From: Delphinus delphis
Lineage: Eukaryota; Chordata; Mammalia; Artiodactyla; Delphinidae
Assembly: GCF_949987515.2 (NCBI RefSeq)
Contig: NC_082688.1
Coordinates: 102,713,893-102,777,892 of the forward strand
Reading direction: 5' to 3'
DNA length: 64,000 bases
The notes under the pieces are model-generated. The model did not search any database, was not told the DNA's origin, and saw only the letters and a list, made by a program, of their open reading frames with translations. Position numbers and translations under genes: made by a program. Positions 24,565 to 37,837 of the stretch are shown piece after piece (positions within the stretch are counted from its first letter, which is position 1; every line of letters starts with the position of its first letter).

Positions 24565-27084
24565 TCCAGATTCAGTGAGAGGGAGGAATGAGTGAATGGG
24601 TGAATGCATGAATGGCAAAAGGGTAGTCAAACCCAGGTCTGAGATTATTCTACAGTCATTATCGTACGACAGGAATAATAGTCACTTCAAACACTCGACC
24701 CAAGGGTCATGAATCTATGTCCTCCGTACAACCTCACCTCTTCTGGAGTAAGAAAAAACCTTTTGCACAGAAGAAACTGGCTCCGTACAAACTGACTACT
24801 GAAGTCAACTAAAATGCCATCAGTCTGACCCCTGACTTGGAAGGGGATGAGTCCTCCAAAGCTCAGTCTGGTTAGAAGCTTTGCAGGACGGCAGCAGTGT
24901 ATCGACGTGAATGCCATAGCTTTTCCCGCCCGCTCCCTCAGCTTTCATAGACCATCCCAGCTTTGTCTTGGGAGCTAGAGATCCTGTCTCTAATCCCAAC
25001 TGAGTCTTTGACCTGCTTGTTACACAGCCCCTGGAGCAGTTGCTCTTCAAGTGGGTTTTCTCATCTGAAATGGGATGACAGAGCCAGTACCTAGCCATAA
25101 TGAGTCATGTGCTTAGCTTTAAATCAATCATGAAAATATCCTGTGCAATCGTGCAAATTGGACCCAAAGCCAACAACAAAAAAATAGGCTCATTCTTGGT
25201 CTCCATGGCGACCCATCTCAGAGGTTTTATTGAAGGGGCTACGTATAACAGCATTCAGAGGGGCAGTGACCCTAAGCGTTCCACCATTTTGCAAGTTCTC
25301 TTTTTTTAAAAGTCCCATCATCTTATGGGCCTTAAAAAAAAATGGAGGTGTTAACCCCAAAGTGTTGGCCTGAATCCAATGGTTCCACCCCTCCAAAGTC
25401 TTCCATTCCTGCCATTATTTCAGTGGGACTAGGAATTTCTCCCTTACTTCCTTCTCGAAAGCTCCTGTTACACGGGAGCAGCTGCAGTGTTTCTCACCAG
25501 CTCTGGCTCCTTGGTGGTCTTGAGGGGGCTGAAAGGTTAAGATTAGAGCAGAACTTTTCTGGAGGACAATCATTTAATTAATTACCTGGTCCAGACTGAT
25601 GAGATGCTGACTCCCTATAGACTTGGGTCTTGGCTGCCTAACATGCTTTGGGCATCTTGTCACTCAACACCTTTCCTTTCTGATCAAATACCTCCTCCAA
25701 TGCAACTCTAGGTCACTGTGCAGCACAGAACAGAGTCACAAAAGGAACAACTTTTACAAGATTTCAGTCAATAGATAATCTAGTCAAGCCCTAGCGGGTA
25801 ATCCTTAAATCTGCACATCATCTGCGGATAACGACCTTGTCAGCTCCTTGGGATATGTGTCCTATTTTCCAGCCATTTGGTCTGGTAGCCTCTTGGCTGG
25901 GTCAAAAATAGACCCAGAAGAACTTATCCAGCCCTGTTTGCTCAAACAAAAAGGGAGAGAAAAGAACTGGAAGTTCTAGAAAGTTCTCTCTGGGTAAGCA
26001 TGTAGTCTTATCTTTCCTAGGTTCCGGGACCTTTGTTCCCCTGAAAGCCAGATAGACAACTTTGGAAACAGACACCTTTCTTATAGACAAATATCTATTT
26101 CTTATTTCCAGCACAGCACCATTTCAGAGTACTTTTCTTCCACTTCTGGACTCATCTACTTCCTGGCAAACCTGCCATTTAATCAACATCACACAATTTT
26201 ATGAGGAAGAAGCTGGAAGTTGAAGTGGACCATTATGTGTTCTGAACAACCCCCTACATCCAGCTGGCCCTCTGACTTTCAATGGGCATTGATCCAGGGG
26301 ACCTGCACAAGTACTTTGAATGAGAGGATGCTAGTAAAGGTGAACTGGTTTTGGTCTTTCTCCCTCTTTTCTAAAGAATTACTTAGAGATGGTTCAGGTC
26401 TGGCCTCCGAGTTTCTGCTTTCTCACAAACATCCAGGCTACTGAAAAATTCACAGATTGCCAGATGGTGCAACAGCAGTTCTTTGCAAAGGATCTGAGCT
26501 TTCCAGTGAACAAAGGACGCATACTCATGGGGACGAGTGGCAACACCAGCAGAAGCTTTGGAGTGGTGGGTATATTGGGGGAGGGGAAGTGGGGTGTGGA
26601 GAGGTGAGAAAATGGGCCTTTCACCTCCGTGACTGGTATCTGGCAAGGAAAAAACTGATTCCCAGCTGCTGCTGGTGGAAGAAGGCTCACATGTCCAGAA
26701 GAAGTTGAAAGAAACAAAATCAGAAACCGAAACATTTTATTTCACAAAATTTGAAGCCTGTGCCCATCTTCCCAATCCCTGATGGTATAGGGTGATGGAA
26801 ATAATGCCCAAGCTTTGGCAGGTAAACCCATATATTCCCAAAGAGCCACGAGATTATCGTAACATCTTCCGAATAGGTTACCCTACATTCATCTCATTGT
26901 ACTACTCAGAATCCTTTGATATCTTCCCACTGCTAACACAACAATGTCAACACACTTTTGTAAAGGCACATAAAGTCTTCGGAAATCTGGGCCCAAAGAA
27001 TCTTTCCAACCTCTCCTACTGTCCCCCTTTACACATATCCGTGCACCTCTAAAATAGCGAGCAGATTTAAGGAATTCTTTCCCT
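24565..27084. other. Intronic sequence, unassigned
   Basis: No gene or clear repeat recognised. Short chance frames only. Confidence 0.5.
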
Positions 27085-27425
27085 TCCACATGCCTTTTCC
27101 TGCATGCTTTCCTTCTCCTCGAATGCCCTTTGACCTCACCTGCCTATGTCCACGTTACAGCTCTCACCACATACACCGCTGCCTAGATGAAATTCATCTT
27201 CCCACTTTCGGTTCTTCCAGAGTTTTTATCTCTACATCTTTTGTGGCACTTTTCACACTCTACATTCCATCACAGTTATTTCTGCACATCTTTTGTTTTT
27301 TCCGTTTGAACTGTAAGCTTCTGATGGGAGAGCTTTGTGTCTACTCAATCTTATTATCCCTAAGAGCACCTTGCAACATCCATGACACGACAGACCCTAG
27401 ATAAATATTTCCTGAATGGTTCATT
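27085..27425 (+). mobile_element. L2 (LINE2) 3' end, plus strand
   Basis: Diverged LINE2 sequence: cysteine-rich-looking 'tttgacctcacctgcctatg' and the typical 3' end 'gaactgtaagcttctgatgg', 'ctagataaatatttcctgaa'. Ancient, non-coding. Confidence 0.65.
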
Positions 27426-27594
27426 CTGCCTTACAACCCTAGCGCTCTCTTCTTGGCATTGTTTTGTAGGACTCTGCCCCTGGGGGGTAAGATTGCTAAG
27501 TAGTTGTCAAATACAGGTACTTACAAGAAAGGTCCTGTATAAACTGGCAAAAGACTCCGTCATCCAAACTCTCTGATGCTTGGCAGTCAGAGAT

Positions 27595-27800
27595 TAATCT
27601 GCCAACTAATATTTACTGAGTGTCTGTGGTATCCAAGCCACTGGTTAGACACTGAGAGACACAGGCGAATAATTGCTATGACTTTTTTAACAGCATCTAT
27701 TCTGTCATGCACTGTAGGGGCACCATACACACGTTAATGATTTAACACAACAACTCAATGGAAGAGGTAGTACTATTAACACCATCACAGAGCTAATGAT
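27595..27800 (-). mobile_element. MIR-like fragment, minus strand
   Basis: 'actaatatttactgagtgtc' followed by 'cactggttagacactgagag' resembles the 'atttattgagcgcttactat...' part of MIR in reverse orientation. Weak match. Confidence 0.4.
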
Positions 27801-28244
27801 TTTAGAGTCAAGACTTAAGTGACATATGTTGTCTGACATCCAAGAATTATAATATAGTTGGAAATGTAAGGCAAGCCCACATAGGGAAAAAGATAACAAT
27901 ACCCATACATCCTAATGAGAGCGAGTATATGTGACAGTGTCAATGAAAAGACTTTGGCTACAAGAATTGATTTGTTTCAAATGGTAGAATCTAAACAAGG
28001 TCTTGAAAAAGGAATCAGATTTACATTGGCAGAGAGTTGGCGGTGGGGATTCCAGGCTGGACTGATGTGTGCAGAGGGAGACGGGGGGCATATTCGAGGT
28101 CTGTTTGATGGGACAAACATTTTGATTCCATGTTGATTCTTAGAGAAAGAAATGATGGGACTAGAAAGTTGAAACCTGTCTACCATTCACTCACCTAGTC
28201 TTCAAAGCACTTTCACAGTTTGCAAATGTATTTTTCTCTGTGTG

Positions 28245-28380
28245 ATTATTTAAACTGTCAGCTCCTTGAGCGCAGAACCATGCCTGTGGTATTCCCTGAT
28301 GGCCTCTCAGTGCCAGGGATTCACGAATATTAGCTTAATAACTGAACAACAGAAAAAATTACTCAATGAATGAATGACGG
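28245..28380 (+). mobile_element. L2 (LINE2) 3' tail, plus strand
   Basis: 'aaactgtcagctccttgagc' followed by 'ctcagtgccagggattcac' and 'aatgaatgaatgac' is the standard shape of an L2 tail. Ancient and short. Confidence 0.6.
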
Positions 28381-29037
28381 AGTGAATCGATGTATAGACA
28401 ACTAGGCTAGCTTGTGTCAAATGCTAAAGTTCTGAAGTCTAGGAAGATTGGTCAGTCTGCTGGAGACAGTATAATTCTTAAAAATTAAACCAATTACAGA
28501 AATGAAGATCACAACTTTTCAGTTCTTTAATTAGGAGGAGGTGAATGATTTTCTCAAAGGGAATTTTGTTTCTTGTTTCCCACTTGCCTCAGGTTGTCAT
28601 CCAATGAAGAGTCTCAAGCCAAGGGACATTCTTCTGCACCAGAAATTAGAAGAGTCCCTTCTCCTACCTGTATCTCCCCCCACATGGCCAAGAAACAAGC
28701 AAAGGTTTTACTAGAAAACGAAGGAAGGAGAACATGAAAGAATGATGTTTTCACTTTGGTTAAATAATCTGAGTTTTTTAGTGAGAACATCTAAACCTCT
28801 CCGAGGGAATGGAATTTTCACTAAAAAAAAAAGCCCAAGGCCAGGGTTTTGTAGACTCTTCCCAGCACTGGGCTCCCCTATGCCCAGTAGTCTGTGCAGA
28901 GAAGGCACATGTGAATAGCTCCTGTAAATTATTGGTGAGCAAGGATGATGAATGAGCATGCCTGACACCCAAACCCGGGCCTCTGCTACAAGCAGAGAAT
29001 TTAGAGCTGGAAGGTAATGTAAAGCTCACCCATTAAT

Positions 29038-29205
29038 CCAAAGCACTTCATTTTACAGATAGGGAAACTGAGGCTCAGAGAGGCGGCTCATGACCTCCAT
29101 GACATTAGACAGCTAGTTAGTGAACGATCTGGGGTCAGAAGTAGGTGTCCTGATCCTAGTTCAGGGCCATTCCTGCTACATCATGTTGTCTCTCTGGGGA
29201 CCGAT
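29038..29205 (-). mobile_element. MIR SINE, minus strand
   Basis: 'tttacagatagggaaactga' followed by 'ggctcagagagg' and 'agctagttagtgaacgatct' is the reverse complement of the MIR core in the tRNA sense. Ancient mammalian SINE. Confidence 0.75.
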
Positions 29206-29504
29206 ATTCCGTCAAACCTGTCACACCGTTGCACGTGACTTGCACAATCTCAGAGTTAAATGATACTTCAGAGGCCGGCGATGCCCACCACTTCCCAGAG
29301 AACCGATCCTCTCTCTAGTGTTCCCATCAGGAGGTCTTCAAACCATGCTCACCAGGTTTTCCTGTTCCTCAACAGCTCTAAATTCTGGGAAGCTTCTCCT
29401 TCTATTACACCAAACCCTTTTTCTCCATAACTTCCACCCGCTGACGACACTCCAATTTCACCACGGAAGCTGGCTTTGTGAACTACCTCCTTAAGACTCA
29501 TTTC

Positions 29505-29630
29505 TTCCTCCGTAAAATTAAGACTTTTCTCAACTGTTGAAGATTAGTTAGTGAGCACAAATTGCTTAGCACTGTGCCCAGCATACCATAAGTGCCAGTT
29601 AAATGTTAGATAAATGTTGAGTATTGTTCT
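29505..29630 (+). mobile_element. MIR SINE 3' part, plus strand
   Basis: 'gcttagcactgtgcccagca' followed by 'aagtgccagttaaatgttag' matches the 3' end of MIR in the tRNA sense. Diverged. Confidence 0.55.
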
Positions 29631-30254
29631 TATCCATCCTTCTCAGAGACAGAATTCTTCGTTCAGGAGGAGTCACTACCGATATATCTGATTTGTCCAT
29701 TTCTAGGGAGAGGGAGGGAGCGGTCACAGACCGAAAACCAGCCTGAGTGGCCTAGGATGGTAAGAATCCACTGGGCTTTGTGGACATAAATCTGACCTAC
29801 AGTTCACTACTATCCAAATACTACTTCTATGCTGAAAGGGACAGTGGGGTTAAAAGCAGAATCTACACCACAAATCAAGAAGAGATCAATACGGAGTTCA
29901 TTTGATAAATTAAGCAAAAGAAAAACTCTGGTGTTCAGGATTAATGTCACACCCTCTAGCGTGCACGGAAGGTCCATAAGGGCTTCACTACCCACAGTTA
30001 TTCTCTGAAAGCTCCCATTCCACCAATAACACTTTCTGGAGTTAAGCGATACACGGAGAGAGGAATAGGAAGTGTGGTCCAGACGAAAGAGGAACCAAAC
30101 ACTTCTCTGGTAGAACAAGGTAGCTGGTGAGGCAGAGAGAAGCAGGAAGAGGATGTGCCAGATGGCAGGGGGAGGGCAAACGAGAAGCCTGGACCAGAGT
30201 GGGGGAAAGCAGCAGGTGAGGATGCCTTCCAAGATGGTAGCAGGAGAAAGCTTC

Positions 30255-30985
30255 ACTAAAAAAAGAAAAAACTCATACTCATTGGGATGGCAACGATTAA
30301 AAAAAAAAAACCCACTAAACTAAACAAGAAAATAACAAGTAATTTGGGATGTGGCGAAAATGGAACCTTTGCGCACTGCTGGTGGGAATGTAAAATGGCA
30401 TAACTGCTATGGACATGGCATGATGGTTCTCTGAACTACCATGTGATCCAGCAGTCCCACTTCTGGCCGTATACCCAAAAGAATTAAAAACAGAGACTCG
30501 CAGAGATATTTGTACATCCGTATTCATAGCAATATTTTTCACAGTAGCCAAAAGGTTGAAGCAACCCATGTGTCCATTGACAGACAAATAGAACAAAATG
30601 TAGTACAACCAGACAATGGAATATTATTCTGCCTTAAAAATGAAGGAAATCTTGATACATATTGCAACATTGAGGAAACTTAAGGATATCATGCTGTGAA
30701 ATAAACCAGTCAAAGAAGGACAAATACAGTATCATATGAGGTACCTACAGGAGTCAAATTCATAGAGAAAGTATCAATAGCATGGTGGTTGCCAGGAACT
30801 GGGGGGAGGGGGAGATGGGGAGAGAGTTTCCATATGGGAGGATGAAAAGAGTTCTGTAAACAGATGCTGGTGATGGTTGCACAGCAAGGTGAATGTACTT
30901 AGTACCTCTAAACTGTACGCTTAAAAATGTCTAAGATACTCAATTTATGTTATATATATATTACCACAATTGAAAAAAAATTTGT
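30255..30985 (+). mobile_element. Old L1M 3' part, plus strand
   Basis: The words 'ctgctggtgggaatgtaaaa', 'caatggaatattattctgcc' and 'ggtgatggttgcacagcaag' followed by 'tgtatatatattaccacaattg'-like DNA are the end of ORF2 and the 3' UTR of a mammalian L1M (MB-type) element. It is diverged and has no open frame of any length on this strand. Confidence 0.8.
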
Positions 30986-32219
30986 TTTTAAAAGGGAGAT
31001 AGTATCAGGAAAACGCCTCATGGGCAAATAAATACCAGGTATTTCTGTGTAAACCTTCTGAATGAAGATCATTCTGATGCTTGTCTGGCTTCTTGAAAAA
31101 TAAAATAAAAATTACAGAAACTTAAAACAGTCCTTCTGGAAGCTGAGCTCATAAATATAGGAGTCCAGGATCCGAAGACAAAAGTCTGGGATATTTTGCA
31201 TGTGAGAAACAGGTTGGAGCTGCCCTTTGACAGAAAATATCATACTCGTGTGCACATGGGCAGGGACAGCCTACAAAGATTCAGAAAGAACTCTTGTCCC
31301 CTCCTCCCATCTGACTTTTCATGGGGCTGCAAGAACAGGAACGGTGAAGACTCGTTTTCCTTCTCCCAAGTCTGTGAGATTGTCCCTAAAATCCTCTTCC
31401 CATGGACCACCAAAATCTCCTGAGCCCAGAGATGCGGTAGCTGTTCAGAAGAAGTTTCAGAGAGAAAAGGGAGTCTAAAGAAAGCACAGCCCATTAAAAA
31501 CAAGGTTGAATTAGTGCTTCCTTCTGAAACCACCAACGTAAATCCGTTCGAGCCCTTTTATTTTTATTGACCACACAGAGGTCTTTATGCACAAGGTGTA
31601 GGCTGAAGACCTCGGTATGGATTATGTTTTCATTGTTGTTTTTGTTCTGTTCTGTTTTGTTGAGTTTTCTTCAGGTAGGAACTTTGAATTTTTACACTCA
31701 AAATGAATAAACCCTACTGCCGCTCTGGGCGCACATTTCTGCACAGAAGGAAGGCTCTGCTGGAGGCCCCTGATTCAGCAGCAAGTCCTGCTGGGCTGTG
31801 TGTTGGCCTGGGTTTTTGGAGAGGGGTGTGGCAGCCCAAGAATTCACAAAAGCATGCCGAAAAGACAATTGAAAATAAAAATTAAATTTATGTTTCTAGA
31901 GAGATTAAGGCAGGGAGTCATTTAGACGGGGAAAAAATATTCCCAGTCTGGGGCTAAGTCTTAGGAAATGGAGAACTCAGTCTCTGATGGGACGCCCTAT
32001 TGTACAATCCAGTGATTTTCAATTAAGGGTCCACGAGGTTGTGAAAGCTCTTTTTCATATTTCAAACAGCCTATTGGCGATGGAATGTCTGCCCAAGACA
32101 TGGCCACGTGGGCTAAATGAAAAGTCAAGTTGTTTCGTGTTTAAGCTGGCGGTCCGTCAAGTTAGTGTGGTAACACTGGTGGTTCTGGCCCAGATCAGAA
32201 ACTCTGACTGGTCATTGAT
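30986..32219. other. Intronic sequence, unassigned
   Basis: No gene or clear repeat recognised between the old L1M end and the SINE at 32.2 kb. Confidence 0.5.
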
Positions 32220-32237
32220 GAGGTCAAGGGCATTTCT

Positions 32238-32386
32238 TTTTTTTTAATTTTCAAGTATTTCTCTCTCTTTTGGCTGCGGCGTGTGGCGTGTGGGATCTTA
32301 GTTCAGTTCCCCGACCAGGGATCGAACCCCTGCCCCCTGCAGTGGAAGCGCAGAGCCTTAACCATCCTGACCGCCAGGGAAGTCCC
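32238..32386 (-). mobile_element. Short tRNA-derived SINE, minus strand
   Basis: Reverse-strand SINE ending in 'ccgccagggaagtccc'. It is bounded by a perfect 18-base target duplication, gaggtcaagggcatttct, at 32220-32237 and 32387-32404. The tail region is degenerate ('tttttttttaattttcaag'). Confidence 0.95.
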
Positions 32387-33757
32387 GAGGTCAAGGGCAT
32401 TTCTGGAATGAGATTTTTTTCCTTCCCATTCTGTTGTACGTCTTCAGTTAATAAAAATGAAATTACAGCTGGATTATTACTTGTTAATTGCAGCTTGGCA
32501 GGCAAAATCTTGCAGAACCTGGCTCACCAAAGGAAAAAATAAGAGGGATCCCTGGCGGTGAATATTTGGGAACCACTTTTGATCCGCCCCTTCCCCTCCC
32601 CCGGACATACACAATTCCAAGGGAATAAACAGGCTTCCCTGGAGCCAGAGTGGAACATGCCTATTGCGTGAGAAAACTCAAAGAGAGACAGTGTAAATTA
32701 ACTGCATCTGGTTAGATGGAGCGAGTAGGGGGAGGAGATAATTAGTTGGCGTTATAGGAACAAGGGCAAAGAAGAGAGTTACATATTTACTCAGAGGAAA
32801 TCCAAAACAGACTACTTAGCACCCGTTTGGTGCTCATGGGTCACCTCAACATCTCGAAGCCGGCAGGTGTTGAATCCAGGGACCAGAGGCACCGCTCAAG
32901 CCCTGGAGGACACAACACACCCATCCCACCTCCGGCAAATGGAACCCTGCCTTCAATCCCCTTTCCCTTCCACAAATGAAGGGAAGAAGGCAAAGGAATG
33001 CCCAAAAGACAGGAGCAAGAAGCAAGATTCCGGTGAAGAAACAAGCAGTGTCTTCAAACAAGATCCCTACAACGAGGAAGCCGAACCAACGCATCTGTTT
33101 ATAATAAGATGAGTTCTCTAAAAATTTGATCCGGGTCAATTTATAGCACCCTTTGGTATGTATGTTTCCATGTGCAGATGCACAACATTTCGGAAGTAAC
33201 ACATATTTCAAGTGATGCAGAGACATCGCTCGGCTGTTTTATGGTGCACAGGCTAGTAAAAATAAATGCCACAGTCACATAAAGCTCCTTAAGACGCAGC
33301 TAAAATACAATTTCCACCTTCCCAGAAGAATTTAAAGCATTCTAGCACAAACAATGAAGGTACACAACCTGAGAATCTTTCCTCTCCAGAGATGCCAAAA
33401 GCCTACGTACATGAACGTGTGTATTATGTATAGCATGTTCGGCTCTCTCCCCGAGTTCAGGTTCTACATAGTTTCTGAGAGAAAGAACTGCTACGAGGTG
33501 CAGAGCCTTCAGGATGTGTGCTTATGAGATGTAAGGCGCAGGTGAGCATTTACGGGTTTGTAAACATTTCTAAAGCTGGTTTATGGGTTGTTGATTACAA
33601 GAAAAGATGTAACAACCATGAGGTTAGAGTACCCTCTTGAAAGAGGAGCTAAAGTTACTTAAAAAAAAAAAAAAAAAGACTAGATGAAGATTAGTGAGCT
33701 CAGTGGACACACTGGAAAGGACGGCCTCCGTGTCTAGGCTGCCCTCATGGGCTCCAT

Positions 33758-33771
33758 ATTCCCCAGGGGAT
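33758..33771. promoter_or_regulatory. Candidate EBF/COE binding site in EBF2 intron 6
   Basis: ATTCCCCAGGGGAT matches the COE dimer palindrome ATTCCCNNGGGAAT at 13 of 14 positions, counting the two free ones. Such sites bind EBF dimers (family knowledge). Function here is inferred. Confidence 0.4.
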
Positions 33772-33869
33772 CCAAGTGCATCCTAGGAAGTTGGGAAATC
33801 ATGTCAAGTGTGATCACATAAATTGGGACAGAGAGTGCTGGGAGGAAAAGTTTGTGGCAGTGAGAGGAT

Positions 33870-34030
33870 CACAGGCCAGAAGTAAGGACAGCTGTGTTCT
33901 AGGGCCAGCTCTGCTCCAACCAGCTGGGCAACCGCGGGCAAGTCGTGTCACCGTTCCCGAGTTCAGTCTTTTCACCCATCAAATGAGAAAGACAGCTGGC
34001 CCCCAAGAGTTCTTACAACTCATTAATTTT
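33870..34030 (+). mobile_element. MIR/MIR3-like SINE, plus strand
   Basis: 'gctgtgttctagggccagct' followed by 'gggcaagtcgtgtcaccgtt' and 'tttcacccatcaaatgagaa' fits the MIR pattern of tRNA-derived head then core. Diverged. Confidence 0.55.
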
Positions 34031-35237
34031 AAGCTTCTGTGCGCTTTCAGAAAAACTAAAAAAATTCCAGAGCTCCCTAAATTGATGTCACCCGAACCCC
34101 CTAAGACCGGCAGCATATACATCCAGCAAACATTCTCTATTTGTCTATCATCATCCTGCAAAGATGTCCGAGAATACTGCAAAACTGCCATGGATATTTT
34201 AGCTACCTTCTGAAACCTACAGCAACAGGCCATACCCTCCAGGTATACCCTTCACAATACTATTGAACAGAGATGTTGAGTGCTTTGTCCAAGGTCAGAA
34301 GCTAGGACAGGATCAGAATTCCAGCCTCTTCATTCCTAGGGTTATGCTATACTTTCCACGAAGAAAGCAAGCTGGCTTTCTGGGAAGAATGCCAGAGGTT
34401 CCATTCTCCCAACTGAGAATTCATTGGAATATTGGAATAACAACTTTGGAGACTGTGGTCTCTCCAATCCATTTCAGGACCTGTCTAGAAACACAAAAAC
34501 CCAGAGAAAGAAGCAAGAGGGAATTATTCCGTTTTTTAACGAAAGAGAAAAAAATGAGGGGTGGGAATATGGGATTTCTTAAAAATTACATGATTGCTGG
34601 AAGTTAAATTGGTATTCCTTCATTGGTTTGTAAGTTCTGTTTCCAATCACAAAAACATACAGCTGAGGATGCCGAAATCACATTTCAATGAATTAGCATC
34701 TTGTCCCAAAGAATCTTTCCCACTCTGAACAAAACATAGAACCCAGAATGCAACCCTCTATGGTAGAAAGGAATCTCCCTCAGTGCAACAGAGAGCTTGT
34801 CATCATCCTCTAAACCATAATCTAATTTGACAGTCTTCAAGCCCAACAGCACAATCACGGAGAATGATAAGAAAGTTACTGCGTAACTTGGGATATACTG
34901 CCTCTTCTAGGAAACTGATTGAGACCCTATCCTGCCAGATGGGAGAGATGTCATCCTTTACCATCTTTTACCATCCACACACGCCTTATTAGGCTTAAGT
35001 CAGTGCACCTGGAAAATAATCCCATCATAGATTTAGAGACATATGTTCAAAAAGGAAGGTTCTGACTTCTTCCAAGAAAGGCCAACCAAACCAAGAAAAC
35101 ACATGTTGGACCAGCTCCAAGCCTTGAAGATAAAATGAAACCAACCTTACGGCAAAGCCCAGTGATCCACACTCAGAGTTGAGATTCTAAAGGAAAGAAA
35201 CCAGAAACAGTTTTTTTTAAATCACTTTTTCCCCCTA

Positions 35238-35408
<171 letters not shown>

Positions 35409-36454
35409 CTAGGGAACTGCTCAACTATCAGCTGCTTAAGCATGAATGTATGGCCATGTTCGAAAGCAACGCTAAACTTGAAACCCAGACTCTTCATTCA
35501 AACTCTCCCTCTACGACTTATAAACTGGGTCATTCTCAGAAAATCACAACTTTTCTGAGAGCTATATTTATAATTTGAATGATGGACAATTGGATTTTAA
35601 GATCCAGAACGTCACCTCCAGCTCCGTGATGAATGATTTTATTATTGTATTTCTTATCATATATTTTTAGATCTTTGTGTCTTAACAAATACTTGAAGGA
35701 ACAGGGGAGAAGAAAATGTATGAAAAAGACCCCAAGTAGCTGCCTGGATTACTATAAACCTTAGTTATATAATATCTTTCTTCAGAGAACTCAGTGTACT
35801 TTGTAACCATTTATTCATTCATTCATTTCCATTATTTTCTAAAGATGAAGAAAGAAGACAGGAACTATGGTGTGCCTTGTCAAATAGGGAAAAAATGAGG
35901 CAGAGAGATGTAAAGTGATATCTCCAATAATTTTCAACAAGTCCAGAACAGAAATGGGACTCGGCACGGAAGCCCCATCCTGCAAACTCTGTGTCCCAAG
36001 ACTTCCACTGGCAAAGTGCTGGGTTTCAGGTAGATACCCGCGAAATGCTTACGGAATCATCTGAGAGGAAGAGAGAAAGAGGGGGCCCTAGAGCAAATAC
36101 AACAGATGGGAAGGGCTCCGTAGGACCTAAAGAGAACAAATATGAAAAGGGCAAGGGAGGCTGGGTGGCTGGAAGCACTGGAAAATCACATCCCTGTGTT
36201 GCCTGTCTGCTGCTTGTCAGGACCACAAGACTTCTAAATACCTCTCGGCTCATCCAAGCATGTGGTCCACCATGAATAGGAGCTGGTGAAGGATGTAGCC
36301 TTGACATGGCTTATAAGAAAAGCATTATCATCCACACCAGTTAGAGAATATGTGTCATAAATGTTAGCAATAACCAAATTTATGTAAGTGTTGCCCTTCC
36401 CGTGATAGTTTCTGTATAGTTTAAGATCGATGCAGCACGATAGAAGGACCGGTA

Positions 36455-36660
36455 AAGTGGGAATCGGGGCTCTGGCGTCTAACCCAACTTTGTCACTAAC
36501 CAGTTGCATGGATTTAGTCAAATCTCTTTCGCCCCGCTGGGATTTGCCTTGCTTATCTATAAAATTAAAGTGTTGGACTAGATTATCTCCAGAGTCTCTT
36601 TTAGGTTTGAGAAGGGCACAGGCTATGAGATTCCCTGAGCATCCTTCGATTCCAAAGTGG
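36455..36660 (+). mobile_element. MIR3-like SINE, plus strand
   Basis: 'ggtaaagtgggaatcggggc' then 'ctttgtcactaaccagttgc', 'cttatctataaaattaaagt' and 'ttggactagattatctccag' is the pattern of MIR3 with its L3/CR1-like tail. It lies in EBF2 intron 5. The overlapping 157-codon minus-strand frame is not a gene. Confidence 0.6.
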
Positions 36661-37810
36661 TGACAGATTAGGGAAAAGACAAAGTCACTGTGGCAGCAGG
36701 GACCCAAAGGCCTAACACCATCCCAGTCTTAGATTTGCTTTCTGGTTCTGCGCAGTGCGCTTGCCCTCTCTGATCCTCTACAGAATTACCAACAAACAGA
36801 CAGATATTTTTTAAAAATTTTAAGTCCATCTCCCTCATGCAGGGATGTGTGGATTATTCAGTGAACGATTCTACCATTCTCAAAAAGTTAAAAATCCTTG
36901 AGAGATGCTAAAAAAACTTTCAGCCAATGGGCACAATGAGGTTGTAAGACATTCAATCAAGTTAGTAAGAAGTAAAAGAAAAATTGTCTCAAGTTTTTTA
37001 AATACCAGAGTTCGCCACTGGGACGCGGAAATAAGTTTGCGTTTGAAATTATATTAGGTCTTAACTTTTAAAATTTCCATCTCAAGATTAACACCAATAA
37101 AAATTCTGACCGGCTGCTCTCCCAGAACCTTTGTCTCTCTTCCCAACTCCCTACCCCACCCGTTGCTCCTGCCGCCACCATCCCTGTCTCCCCGCTCTCC
37201 TGTTTCTATTGCTTAAGTCAGCAGAATAATACCTTTGCAACTCAGGCAAACCTTTTTTCTTAGCAAGACAATTTCAAAAAGCCCTATACATGCTAGTTAT
37301 CTGAAGACCTTCTAACTAGACTCCTCTTTGACATCACCAGCATGTCAACCTAACCCAAATCTGTGTGCGATTCTAAGTGCAATTTAATTACAAGAGAGCA
37401 CTCTCAGGACGTGGCAATCTATTTAGCTTGAGAAGGAATGATTCTAAGGAGGCCGAGTAAGTTTGCAAAATTGCTCAGCTGAATTCAGCTGCTTTCCATG
37501 GGGACTTTCTCTGGAGGAAAAGAAAAACAGATAAAAATGTAAGCCTGGTGCCAGTGTAATACAATGTGGGGAATCAACTCAGGGAAGGAAATGATACTCC
37601 AAGAAAAATGCAGAGAAACTTTAGGACCCAATCTTCCATTTTCCAACAGTAACATATTTAAGTATAAGCTCTAACTTTAACACCCAGAAAAGATGTAGCA
37701 GACACTTGGCTGTCGGACTATAATAGTGAAGGAATAAAAATTATAGGAGTGGACTGTATTCACCCCATCTGAGCTCTTCGTAAAATTTCTCTTGGTTAGC
37801 CAAAGCTAAT

Positions 37811-37837
37811 TCTTTCTTTCTTTCTTTCTTTCTTTCT
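37811..37837. repeat. (TTTC)n microsatellite in EBF2 intron 5
   Basis: About seven ttct units. Confidence 0.9.
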
